7,178 nt of DNA, taken from assembly GCA_030836725.1 (NCBI GenBank), contig JAUPLV010000108.1, positions 1 to 7,178 of the forward strand, given 5' to 3'. Of this stretch, positions 1 to 6,667 are shown piece after piece (the stretch's first letter is position 1; each line of letters starts with the position of its first letter). The stretch is from Pseudomonadota bacterium. GTDB lineage: Bacteria; Pseudomonadota; Gammaproteobacteria; Burkholderiales; Thiobacillaceae. Made by a program: the position numbers and the translations under genes. Below the pieces are notes generated by a model that had not been told where the DNA came from, did not search any database, and was given only the letters and a program-made list of their open reading frames with translations.

Positions 1-211
1 TCCCGATCTGGAAAAGCAGTATCTCAAAACCCTGCAACTGCTTGAGCTGAACCCGCATCACCCGTCGCTGCGCCTGCATTCCCTGAGCGGCAAGCTGCAC
101 ACCCTGCATTCGGTTTCGATCAATCTGTCTTACCGCATTACCCTGGAAATCCTGATTCAGGACGAACAGATCATTCCGGTGAATGTGGGCGATCACGACG
201 CGGTGTATTGA
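1..211 (+). CDS. RelE/YafQ-like type II toxin, C-terminal part (5' end outside window)
   Basis: The open frame enters at base 2 and stops at TGA 209-211, giving the last 69 residues. They contain the pattern of small RelE/ParE-fold toxins: a short helix, the 'HPSLRLHSLSGKL' stretch, the strand pair 'HSVSINLSYRITLEI', and the ending 'VNVGDHDAVY'. A G-D-H-D-x-V-Y ending is typical of YafQ/RelE-like mRNA-interferase or plasmid-stabilisation toxins. Such a protein would act in the cytoplasm, probably cleaving mRNA, and be neutralised by an antitoxin encoded just upstream, outside the window. In betaproteobacteria this toxin type usually follows a Phd/YefM-type antitoxin like the one starting at 7019 (from memory, not checked). 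Whether the gene is intact upstream cannot be seen. Confidence 0.8.
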   Translation, partial: PDLEKQYLKTLQLLELNPHHPSLRLHSLSGKLHTLHSVSINLSYRITLEILIQDEQIIPVNVGDHDAVY

Positions 212-302
212 CCGGGCTTACACACAAGAGTGGCGTGAAATCAATTCGCAATCAAGGAAGACTCAACCGCCTTGCGCACAAATTTCAGGACACTCCCTCG
301 CC

Positions 303-328
303 GCAGCCGGTACTCGCAGCAGCCGGTA
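303..328 (+). repeat. Short direct repeat, 10 bp twice, 16-bp period
   Basis: GCAGCCGGTA occurs at 303-312 and again at 319-328, one and a half helical turns apart, just upstream of the candidate operon promoter. The placement would suit an activator or repressor site, but two short copies can arise by chance in GC-rich DNA. The rest of the 212-396 gap holds only the promoter candidate described separately and a small ATGGG/CCCAT hairpin (338-353). Confidence 0.3.
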
Positions 329-329
329 T

Positions 330-358
330 TTGAGGCAATGGGGTCTTTCCCATACTAT
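330..358 (+). promoter_or_regulatory. Candidate sigma-70 promoter of the arabinose-lipid operon
   Basis: A -35-like TTGAGG (330-335) and a -10-like TACTAT (353-358) are separated by 17 bases. Each matches 4 of 6 consensus positions. Transcription would begin near 365 and leave a leader of about 30 bases before the ATG at 397. The spacer contains a perfect 5-bp inverted repeat, ATGGG (338-342) and CCCAT (349-353), that could be a regulator half-site pair. It is the best promoter-like match I see in the gap between the toxin fragment and the operon. Confidence 0.4.
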
Positions 359-396
359 CCGGGTTCCTGTACTCCGCTCCCGCCCTTTAGGTGTCC

Positions 397-1842
397 ATGT
401 TGGCTGGCCCCTCCACGCCGCTCGTCGTCGACCTCGACGGCACGCTGATCAAGACCGATTTGCTGTTCGAGACGGCAAACCGGTTTGTCACCCGTCACCC
501 CTTTCAAGCCCCGCGCCTGGCTGCCTGGCTCGCTTCAGGCAAGAGCGTCCTGAAGACGCGGCTCGCCGAGGCGTGCGACATCGATGCGGCCGCATTGCCC
601 TACAACGAAGCCCTGATTACCTGGCTGCGCGAGCAAAAAGCGCAGGGCCGGCGCCTCGTTCTCGCCACGGCCAGCCACCGCCGCCTGGCCGAAGCGGTGG
701 CGCGGCATCTCGGTTTTTTCGACGATGTGCTGGCCACCGAAGGCGAGACCAACCTCAAATCCCGCCATAAGCGCGACCGGCTGGTGAGTCTCTTCGGCGA
801 GCACGGCTTCGACTATGTCGGCAACGACGCCGCCGATCTGGCGGTATGGAAATCGGCCGACCGCGCCTACGTGGTCAGTTCTTCAGCGACGCTTGTCAAA
901 CGGGTGCGGGCGCTGGGCCGCGGCGTCGAAGTGTTCGACGACGGCCGTCCGCCGGTCGCAGCCTCCCTGTTCAAGGCGCTGCGCCTGCACCAGTGGATGA
1001 AGAACCTGCTCATCCTGGTGCCCCTGTTCGCCGCGCACCGCTACGGAGACGAGGCCAGCCTGCTGCAGGCGCTGCTGGCCTTTTTCGTTTTCGGCCTCAC
1101 CGCGTCCAGCGTCTACCTGCTGAACGACCTGGTCGACGTCGCCGACGATCGCCATCACCCGCGAAAGCGCCGCCGCCCCTTCGCTTCCGGCGACCTCGGC
1201 CTGGTGCATGGCTGGCTGGCCTGGCCGGCGCTGGCCGTGCCGGCATTCGCAATCGCCGGGGCCTTCCTGCCGCCGGCCTTCCTGGCTTCGCTGGCGGCGT
1301 ATTTCGTCCTGACGCTGACCTATTCCCTGCACCTCAAGCAGCTCGCCGTCGTCGACGTGCTGACCCTTGCCGGCCTCTACACCCTGCGCATCATTGCCGG
1401 TGCCGCCGCCATTGCCGTTCCGCTTTCCTTCTGGCTGCTGACCTTTTCCATGTTCGTCTTCCTGAGCCTGGCCTTCATCAAGCGGTTCAGCGAACTCAAG
1501 TCCGCGCGCGGGCAAGGCATGAGCGGACAGCTTCGCGGCCGGGGCTATTTCCCGGACGACATCGAAATGGTCTCCAGCCTCGGCGCCGGGGCGGGCTACA
1601 TTGCCGTGCTGGTGCTGGCGCTCTATATCCAGGACAGCCACACCGCCGAGCTGTACCGGAATCCCCATCTGATCTGGCTTGCCTGCCCGCTGCTGTTGTA
1701 CTGGATTTCGCGGGCATGGCTGATCACCCACCGCGGCCAGATGCACGACGATCCCATCGTGTTCGCGCTGAAAGACCGGGTGAGCTGGGTCGTCGGCGCC
1801 TGTTTCATCGCAGTCTTCGCGCTGGCGAAGGTGGCGGGGTGA
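397..1842 (+). CDS. HAD phosphatase-UbiA prenyltransferase fusion (polyprenyl-P 5-phosphoribosyltransferase type)
   Basis: A 481-residue two-domain protein. Residues about 8-170 are a HAD phosphatase: nucleophile motif V-D12-L-D14-G-T, motif II 'LATAS' (89-93), a lysine at 121 or 125, and the acidic motif G142-N-D144-x-x-D147. Residues about 190-481 are a multi-span UbiA domain with the Asp-rich motif N243-D-x-x-D247-x-x-x-D251 followed by a basic 'HPRKRRRP' loop, then a second motif Y309...K314...D320 and a later 'FIKRFSE' stretch. These match mycobacterial DPPR synthase (Rv3806c) better than quinone UbiA enzymes. The UbiA domain should join PRPP to polyprenyl phosphate at the inner membrane. 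I infer that the HAD domain removes the 5-phosphate to give polyprenyl-P-ribose. A GTG at 391 is an alternative in-frame start; AGGTG at 389-393 is too close to ATG 397 for a classical ribosome site, so the start is uncertain. The stop overlaps the next gene's start. Confidence 0.88.
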   Translation: MLAGPSTPLVVDLDGTLIKTDLLFETANRFVTRHPFQAPRLAAWLASGKSVLKTRLAEACDIDAAALPYNEALITWLREQKAQGRRLVLATASHRRLAEAVARHLGFFDDVLATEGETNLKSRHKRDRLVSLFGEHGFDYVGNDAADLAVWKSADRAYVVSSSATLVKRVRALGRGVEVFDDGRPPVAASLFKALRLHQWMKNLLILVPLFAAHRYGDEASLLQALLAFFVFGLTASSVYLLNDLVDVADDRHHPRKRRRPFASGDLGLVHGWLAWPALAVPAFAIAGAFLPPAFLASLAAYFVLTLTYSLHLKQLAVVDVLTLAGLYTLRIIAGAAAIAVPLSFWLLTFSMFVFLSLAFIKRFSELKSARGQGMSGQLRGRGYFPDDIEMVSSLGAGAGYIAVLVLALYIQDSHTAELYRNPHLIWLACPLLLYWISRAWLITHRGQMHDDPIVFALKDRVSWVVGACFIAVFALAKVAG

Positions 1843-2264
1843 AGCGTGCCGCGCGCATCGGCCTGCTCTATGCCGTCTTCGCCGCCCTCGCCATCCTTGC
1901 CAACCTGGGTTCGCAGGCGCTGGCCATCTGGCTGTATCGGGGCGCCTATGCGATCGAGATTTCCATCCTGGCCGGCACGGCCGTCGGCCTGCTGATCAAG
2001 TACATCCTCGACAAGCGCCATATCTTCGGCTTCAAGACCGACAGCGCGGCCCATGACGGCAGGCTTTTCATCCTCTACTCGCTGATGGGGGTCTTCACTA
2101 CGCTGCTGTTCTGGGGGGTCGAATACGCCTTTCACTGGCTGTTCGGCACCGATGCCATGCGTTATCTCGGCGGCGCCATCGGCCTCATCCTGGGATACGT
2201 CATCAAATATCGCCTCGACAAGCGTTTCGTCTTTGTCGCCCGGGCGTCGGCGGGAACGGCGTGA
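1839..2264 (+). CDS. GtrA-like small membrane protein (Rv3789 position)
   Basis: A 141-residue, four-helix membrane protein of the GtrA family. Hydrophobic segments lie near residues 8-30, 38-56, 76-98 and 109-124. Two copies of the family signature are visible at the cytoplasmic ends of helices 2 and 4: 'IKYILDKRHIF' (53-63) and 'IKYRLDKRFVF' (122-132), showing the internal duplication of the fold. The GTG start at 1839 is supported by a purine-rich AAGGTGG (1828-1834) at suitable distance and by the GTGA overlap with the upstream stop; no ATG start fits. GtrA proteins are linked to moving or presenting polyprenyl-phospho-sugars across the membrane. M. tuberculosis Rv3789, next to dprE1, was first proposed as a decaprenyl-P-arabinose flippase and later as an accessory protein for arabinan assembly. 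A role in flipping or presenting polyprenyl-P-arabinose is inferred here. Confidence 0.88.
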   Translation: MKRAARIGLLYAVFAALAILANLGSQALAIWLYRGAYAIEISILAGTAVGLLIKYILDKRHIFGFKTDSAAHDGRLFILYSLMGVFTTLLFWGVEYAFHWLFGTDAMRYLGGAIGLILGYVIKYRLDKRFVFVARASAGTA

Positions 2265-3565
2265 TGGAATTCCACGGCTGGGGGCGCTACCCGAGAATCG
2301 AGGCGGACGCGGCGTTTCCGCTCACCCCGAGCGAGTGCGCCGGCGTGGTCCAGCGCGCCGACAGCCTTATCGCGCGGGGCCTTGGCCGCAGCTATGGCGA
2401 CAGCAGCCTGGCTTCGCACCTGCTCGATACCCACCGCCTCGACCATTTCCTCGCCTTCGATGAAAGCACGGGGGCACTCACCTGCGCCGCCGGCGCATCG
2501 CTCGACGAGATCCTGCGGCTGTGCGTGCCGCGCGGCTGGTTTCTCCCGGTGACGCCGGGCACGCGCTTCGTCACCCTGGGCGGCGCCATCGCCAGCGATG
2601 TCCACGGCAAGAACCATCACGTCGACGGCAGCTTCGGCGATCATGTCGCCGGCATGGAGTTGTTGCTGGGCAACGGCGAGCGCGTCGTCGCCTCGCGGAC
2701 CGAAAACCCCGATCTGTTTCACGCGACCTGCGGCGGCATGGGGCTGACCGGCGTGATCCTCACGGCCACCCTTAGTCTCAGGCCGATCCGTTCCAGCGAC
2801 ATCATCGAGACCACGATCAAGGCGCCCGACCTGGACGCGATCCTCGCGGCGTTCGAGGAGAACGCCGCCGCCCCCTATTCGGTGGCCTGGATCGACTGCC
2901 TGGCGCGCGGCCGGCAGCTCGGGCGCTCGCTGCTGATGCTGGGCGAACATGCCGGGGACGGCCCGCTCACCGTCCAGGCCGCCGGTGCGCTGCCGGTCCC
3001 GTTCGACATGCCGGCCGGCCTGCTGAACCACGCGACAATCCGTACCTTCAACACGCTCTATTACGGCAAGGCGCTACATGCCCGGCACACCCGCCGCATC
3101 GCGTTCGAGCCCTTCTTTTACCCGCTCGACAAGCTCGCCCACTGGAACCGTCTCTACGGCAGGCCGGGATTCGTCCAGTACCAGTTCGTCCTGCCCGCGG
3201 ACGCCGGCGCCGCCGGCCTGCGCGATGTGCTGGAGCGCATTGCCGCCTCCGGCCGGGGGTCCTTCCTCGCCGTGCTCAAGGTGTTCGGCAAAGGCAATGC
3301 CAATCTCCTGTCGTTTCCCCGCGGCGGCTTCACCCTGGCGCTCGACTTCAAGGCCGAGTCGGCCGCCTTTCAGTTGATGGACGAGCTCGACAAAATCGTG
3401 CTCGGCTACGGCGGCCGCCTCTATCTGGCCAAGGACGCCCGGATGAGCGAAGCCACGTTCAAGGCCGGGTATCCGCGCTGGCAGGAATTCGAAGAAGTGC
3501 GCGGTCGTTACCATGCCATCGGCAAATTCGCCTCGATCCAATCCAGACGCCTGGGACTGCAATGA
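2264..3565 (+). CDS. dprE1: DprE1-type FAD-dependent polyprenylphosphoryl-ribose 2'-oxidase
   Basis: A 433-residue VAO/FAD_binding_4 oxidase with a D-arabinono-1,4-lactone-oxidase-like C-terminal half (M. tuberculosis DprE1 has 461 residues). It opens with 'GWGRYP' (5-10), then the FAD pyrophosphate loop 'ARGLGRSYGD' (37-46), the flavin site 'GGAIASDVHGKNHH' (106-119) with H114 and K116 matching His132 and Lys134 of DprE1, and 'GFVQYQFVLP'. Near the C-terminus are 'LYLAKD' with K390 matching Lys418 and 'YPRWQEFEEVR'. The enzyme should oxidise the 2'-hydroxyl of polyprenyl-P-ribose to a keto intermediate as the first half of epimerisation to arabinose. The residue matching DprE1 Cys387, target of benzothiazinones, is Ala359 (codon 3338-3340). 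An in-frame GTG at 2261 is a possible alternative start. ATG 2264 shares a base with the gtrA stop, and the gene overlaps the reductase gene, its functional partner. Confidence 0.92.
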   Translation: MEFHGWGRYPRIEADAAFPLTPSECAGVVQRADSLIARGLGRSYGDSSLASHLLDTHRLDHFLAFDESTGALTCAAGASLDEILRLCVPRGWFLPVTPGTRFVTLGGAIASDVHGKNHHVDGSFGDHVAGMELLLGNGERVVASRTENPDLFHATCGGMGLTGVILTATLSLRPIRSSDIIETTIKAPDLDAILAAFEENAAAPYSVAWIDCLARGRQLGRSLLMLGEHAGDGPLTVQAAGALPVPFDMPAGLLNHATIRTFNTLYYGKALHARHTRRIAFEPFFYPLDKLAHWNRLYGRPGFVQYQFVLPADAGAAGLRDVLERIAASGRGSFLAVLKVFGKGNANLLSFPRGGFTLALDFKAESAAFQLMDELDKIVLGYGGRLYLAKDARMSEATFKAGYPRWQEFEEVRGRYHAIGKFASIQSRRLGLQ

Positions 3566-4299
3566 AGAAAATCCTCATCATCGGCGCCACCTCCGCCATC
3601 GCCGAAGCCACCGCCAGACAGTGGGCCGGCGAGGGGCACCGCCTCTACCTCGTGGCAAGAAACGGGGAACGCCTGCAGGCGATGGCCGCCGACCTGAAGA
3701 TTCGCGGCGCCGAATCGACCGGCGTGGGCGTGCTCGACCTCAACGACTTCGCGCGCCACGAGCAAGCCATCGACGACGCCATCGAAATGCTGGGCGGCAT
3801 CGACATCGTGCTGATAGCCCATGGCACCCTGGGCGACCAGAAGGCCTGCGAGCTGGATTTCAATCTGACCCTGCGGGAACTCAACACCAACGCGATCAGC
3901 TTCATCTCGCTGCTGACCCATCTGGCCAATCGCTTCGAAGCCCAGGGGCACGGGACCATCGCCGTGATCAGTTCGGTGGCGGGCGACCGGGGCCGGCAGT
4001 CGAATTATGTGTACGGAACCGCCAAGGCCGCAGTGACGGTGTTCCTGCAGGGATTGCGGCAGCGGCTGCATAAGTCAGGCGTCCATGTGCTGACGCTGAA
4101 GCCGGGATTCGTCGATACGCACATGACGCGGGATTTCAAAAAAGGCGTGCTCTGGGTCAAACCGGAGGTCATCGCGCGGCGGATTGCCGGCAGCGTCGCC
4201 AGCCGGAGGGATGTGGTTTACGCGCCGGGGTTCTGGCGGCTGATCATGGCAGTGATCAAGCTGATCCCGGAAAAGATCTTCAAGCGCATCCAGCTGTGA
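3562..4299 (+). CDS. dprE2: DprE2-type short-chain dehydrogenase (keto-erythro-pentose reductase)
   Basis: A 245-residue classical-length SDR with an N-terminal Rossmann fold. The nucleotide-binding loop is G8-A-T-S-A-I-A14, a variant of TGxxxGIG. Arg33 after the second strand suggests NADPH use. 'LDL' (58-60) leads to the adenine contact, and 'AHG' (86-88) replaces the usual NAG. Catalytic residues are visible: S138 in 'ISSVAG' and Y151-G-T-A-K155, followed by 'KPGFVDT' (180-186). The C-terminus 'FWRLIMAVIKLIPEKIFK' (224-241) looks amphipathic to hydrophobic and may sit on the membrane, as suits a lipid-linked substrate. The enzyme should reduce the 2'-keto product of the preceding oxidase to polyprenyl-P-arabinose. 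Its ATG overlaps the oxidase stop (ATGA), with GGGA at 3553-3556 as the ribosome site. SDR membership is clear; the DprE2 role rests on the neighbours and the shared family features. Confidence 0.9.
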   Translation: MKKILIIGATSAIAEATARQWAGEGHRLYLVARNGERLQAMAADLKIRGAESTGVGVLDLNDFARHEQAIDDAIEMLGGIDIVLIAHGTLGDQKACELDFNLTLRELNTNAISFISLLTHLANRFEAQGHGTIAVISSVAGDRGRQSNYVYGTAKAAVTVFLQGLRQRLHKSGVHVLTLKPGFVDTHMTRDFKKGVLWVKPEVIARRIAGSVASRRDVVYAPGFWRLIMAVIKLIPEKIFKRIQL

Positions 4300-4327
4300 G
4301 CCGGCGAGCCGTTTAGCGCCAATCCCG

Positions 4328-5851
4328 ATGCAGATGAACGCAAACCTCCGCACCCTGGCCATGGCGCTGTTCGGCCTGTTCCTGTTCAAGGTCGGCCTCG
4401 CCGCCCTGTTGCCGATCACCGGCGACGAGGCCTATTTCGTCCAGTGGGGCCGCCACCTGGATTACGGCTATTACGATCATCCGCCGATGGCGGGATGGAT
4501 GGTCTGGTTCCAGCTGCTGCTGAGCGACCATCTTGTCTGGCTGCGAATGCCGGCCATCCTCACCGAACTGGCCATCAGCCTGCTGCTGTACTGGATTGCA
4601 CGGCCTTATGGTGAAAATCGCGCGGTCCTGCTGGCGCTGATTTATGCGCTGAGCCCGCTGATGCTGATCAATGTCATGATCCTGACCGACACCGGCAGCA
4701 TCCTGTTCGGCGCGCTGTCGTTCGCGCTGACCGTGCGCGGCCTGCAAACCGGCCGCATGGCCTGGTTCGCCGCCGCGGGCGCGGCGCTCGGGCTGGCATT
4801 CCTGTCGAAATATTTCGCGGTTCTGCTGGGGCTCGGCTATTTCATCTATTTTTTCGTCATCGACCGCTCGCGCTGGCGCCAGGGGTTGCTGCTGCTCGGC
4901 TGCGTCCTGCCGTTCGTGGCCTTGAACCTTGCGTGGAATGCCACCCACTGCTGGACCAACATCCTGTTCAACCTGGTCAACCGGCATGCCGGCGGCGGCG
5001 AGAAGGGCGGGCCGGGCTCGCTGCTCGCCTATCTGGGGATGCTGGTTCTTTTCATCACGCCCTGGCTGCTGAAGGACTTGTGGCGGACGCGCCGCACCCC
5101 CCTGTCCGAGGCGTTGCGGCTCGCGCGCGTGCTGGCCCTCACCGGCCTGGCCGCCTTCGGCCTGCTGTCCTGGGGCAAGAACATCGGCCTGCACTGGGTG
5201 CTGTGGCTGTACCCCATGATCCTGCTGCCGGCGGTGCTGCTGCCGGAGGACCGGCTGCGCAGGCAGTTGCGTTACTTCAGTCTGTTCAGCCTGGCGCTGG
5301 TGGTGCTGCTCGCCGTCGTTCTGGCCGTGCCGTTATCGACCTGGGCCAAGCACGACAAATACGGCAAGTCCGTCGTGCTCGGCTTCCGCGGGCAGGACGT
5401 GGTGACCGCATTCGATCGGGCCAGCGGCGGTCTTCCGCTGGCCAGCACCGGATACACCGCCTCCGGCATGCTGGCGTTTCACGCCGGGCGCGACGTGATG
5501 GTGCTGGGTCCCGGCTCGAAATACGCGCGCATGGACGATTTCTGGACGGACCTGCGCGACTACCATGGCCGCGACATCGCCATCTATTTCAAGAATGACG
5601 GGGACATCGAGAAGCTGAAGCCCTACTTCGAGACCACGCGCGTTGTCACGGTCCCGGTCGCGGGCGTGAATTTTCGCCTGCTCGTCGGCCAGCGCTTTGA
5701 TTATCCCTCCTACCGGCGCGACATCCTGACGCAGGTGCGGGCGCGCTATTACGATCTGCCCGCGTGGCTGCCGAACTACGGCTGCGGCTTCCTGGAAAAG
5801 TATTTTCCGGACCGAGGCGCGTCGGTGCATTCGAACAAGGCATGCGTCTGA
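4328..5851 (+). CDS. PMT/GT39-like multi-span glycosyltransferase, candidate arabinosyltransferase
   Basis: A 507-residue GT-C fold enzyme of the ArnT/PMT_2 group. After one membrane helix comes the hallmark first periplasmic loop: 'GDEAYFVQW' with G32-D33-E34 (catalytic acidic residues of the family) and 'YYDHPPMAGW' with D50-H51-P-P. Roughly ten more hydrophobic segments follow up to about residue 340, then a soluble C-terminal part of about 150 residues. Family members use polyprenyl-phospho-sugars as donors on the periplasmic face. Following four genes that make such a donor by only 28 bases, it probably transfers the arabinofuranose, or a related sugar, to a protein, pilin or glycan acceptor; the acceptor is not deducible. 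It fills the place that the arabinosyltransferases AftA/Emb occupy downstream of dprE2 in mycobacteria, without resembling them in an obvious way. An in-frame ATG at 4334 is an alternative start; neither has a good ribosome site, suggesting translational coupling. Confidence 0.85.
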   Translation: MQMNANLRTLAMALFGLFLFKVGLAALLPITGDEAYFVQWGRHLDYGYYDHPPMAGWMVWFQLLLSDHLVWLRMPAILTELAISLLLYWIARPYGENRAVLLALIYALSPLMLINVMILTDTGSILFGALSFALTVRGLQTGRMAWFAAAGAALGLAFLSKYFAVLLGLGYFIYFFVIDRSRWRQGLLLLGCVLPFVALNLAWNATHCWTNILFNLVNRHAGGGEKGGPGSLLAYLGMLVLFITPWLLKDLWRTRRTPLSEALRLARVLALTGLAAFGLLSWGKNIGLHWVLWLYPMILLPAVLLPEDRLRRQLRYFSLFSLALVVLLAVVLAVPLSTWAKHDKYGKSVVLGFRGQDVVTAFDRASGGLPLASTGYTASGMLAFHAGRDVMVLGPGSKYARMDDFWTDLRDYHGRDIAIYFKNDGDIEKLKPYFETTRVVTVPVAGVNFRLLVGQRFDYPSYRRDILTQVRARYYDLPAWLPNYGCGFLEKYFPDRGASVHSNKACV

Positions 5852-5926
5852 ACCGGCAAAGGCCGCGCCTGCAATGATGGACGGGGCGTTGTTGGCATAA
5901 GCAGAGTGGGGTTTTCTTTGTCGGCC

Positions 5927-5958
5927 TTGTTCTCGCTCGAAAGTAGCTTATAAACTAC
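5927..5958 (+). promoter_or_regulatory. Promoter with palindromic operator for the HI1419/HI1420-type TA pair
   Basis: TTGTTC (5927-5932) and TATAAA (5949-5954) lie 16 bases apart. The -10 box is embedded in a 16-bp near-perfect palindrome, GTAGCTTATAAACTAC (5943-5958), broken only at the pair 5947/5954. This is where an autoregulating HTH antitoxin would block RNA polymerase. The predicted transcription start (about 5960-5962) is only 5-7 bases before the ATG at 5967, so the message may be nearly leaderless. The rest of the 5852-5966 gap shows no convincing terminator for the sugar operon. Confidence 0.6.
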
Positions 5959-5966
5959 ACTTGACC

Positions 5967-6290
5967 ATGATCGAATTACGCCGATATCAGCTTGAAGATG
6001 GAAGCACGCCCGTCACTGAATGGCTAAACGGCTTGCGGGATGCTCGGGCGCGGGCACAAATTGAGGTTCGGTTGCGGCGCGTATCCGCGGGCAACTTCGG
6101 TGACTGCAAACCGGCGGGCGAAGGCGTTTCGGAACTGCGGGTGGATATTGGAACCGGTTACCGCGTGTATTACGGAAAACACGGTCAGGCGCTGGTGATT
6201 TTATTGTGTGGGGGCGACAAAGGGTCGCAGCAGGCCGACATCACACGCGCCAAGGCTTATTGGGCGGACTGGAAACGGAGAAATTCATGA
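5967..6290 (+). CDS. RelE/ParE-superfamily addiction toxin (HI1419 type)
   Basis: A 107-residue protein with the full signature of the 'addiction module killer protein' family (COG3657/TIGR02683 type). It has 'TPVTEWLNGLRD' (14-25), the basic 'EVRLRRVSAGNFGDCK' (33-48), 'GVSELRVDIGTGYRVYY' (53-69) and 'LLCGGDKGSQQADITRA' (79-95). The length is normal and no residue of the core pattern is missing. The family has the RelE/ParE fold and is sometimes annotated HigB; its cellular target is less firmly established than for RelE. A TTG at 5961 is an alternative start. I prefer ATG 5967, whose 'MIELRRYQ' opening is typical. No Shine-Dalgarno sequence precedes it, consistent with a near-leaderless transcript. 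The gene comes before its antitoxin, as is normal for this type, and overlaps it by 4 bases. Confidence 0.88.
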   Translation: MIELRRYQLEDGSTPVTEWLNGLRDARARAQIEVRLRRVSAGNFGDCKPAGEGVSELRVDIGTGYRVYYGKHGQALVILLCGGDKGSQQADITRAKAYWADWKRRNS

Positions 6291-6619
6291 AAAAAGCGTT
6301 GCATGGATCGGTGTCTCACACCGATGAAACCATCAAGGAATTGCGTGGGAACCGGCAGTTTGCCGTCGAATATCTGAAAGCGGCACTGGAGGAACTGGAT
6401 GATCCCGACAATCGGGCTGCGGGTCTTTTGGCCTTGCGTGATGTGGCCGAAGCCTACGGTGGCCTGGGGGCGGTTGCGGCGCAGGCTGGCATCAGCCGGG
6501 AGGCCCTTTACCGCTCGTTGTCCCCGAAGGGCAATCCGACCTTGAAGACGCTGCTGGCTGTGCTGAAATCTGTGGGGATGCGCCTGTCGGTGGAACCGGA
6601 AAATCACGCTCGCGCGTAA
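6287..6619 (+). CDS. HTH antitoxin of the addiction module (HI1420 type)
   Basis: A 110-residue antitoxin of the 'addiction module antidote' family (COG3636/TIGR02684 type, often annotated HigA-like). The N-terminal part 'FAVEYLKAALEE' (25-36) is the segment before the DNA-binding domain. An Xre/lambda-repressor-like helix-turn-helix spans about 59-80: 'GLGAVAAQAGISREALYRSL' is at 59-78. It is followed by the conserved 'NPTLKTLLAVLKSVGMRLSV' (83-102). It should bind and neutralise the upstream toxin and repress the shared promoter, probably at the palindrome over the -10 box. I chose ATG 6287, which overlaps the toxin stop (ATGA) and has GGAG at 6277-6280, six bases upstream. This is a much better ribosome site than the toxin's and could favour antitoxin excess. 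Confidence 0.9.
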   Translation: MKKALHGSVSHTDETIKELRGNRQFAVEYLKAALEELDDPDNRAAGLLALRDVAEAYGGLGAVAAQAGISREALYRSLSPKGNPTLKTLLAVLKSVGMRLSVEPENHARA

Positions 6620-6667
6620 AGAGGTCAGATCCTGAGGTCTCCCCTCAAATTCCCAGCGCTGGATGGT

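Noticed and set aside
303..328. Repeat array or CRISPR-like structure
   Set aside because: There are only two 10-bp copies with a 6-bp gap, far below any array. No CRISPR, tRNA or rRNA signal was seen anywhere in the window.
183..770. Open frame on the + strand crossing the toxin end and the HAD domain
   Set aside because: Its translation is Arg/Pro/Ala-rich low-complexity sequence typical of an off-frame read of GC-rich DNA, and it overlaps the well-supported HAD domain.
883..1746. Long antisense frame opposite the UbiA domain
   Set aside because: It is Gln/Gly/Glu-rich, has no recognisable motif, and mirrors the codon bias of the real gene. The antisense frames at 2162-3031, 3508-4071, 4313-5194 and 5333-5830 fall for the same reason.
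846..1838. N-terminal extension of the gtrA frame
   Set aside because: The frame is open upstream, but the extension is Arg/Pro-rich shadow sequence inside the UbiA gene. The GtrA fold begins at the GTG at 1839, which has a ribosome site.
5852..5926. Possible intrinsic terminator for the sugar operon
   Set aside because: There is a T-rich patch (GTTTTCTTTG) but no stable stem directly before it.
6633..6647. Possible terminator hairpin after the antitoxin (TGAGG/CCTCA)
   Set aside because: The stem is only 5 bp and is followed by AAATTC rather than a T-run. GAGGTC also repeats at 6621 and 6634, so the pairing may be accidental.
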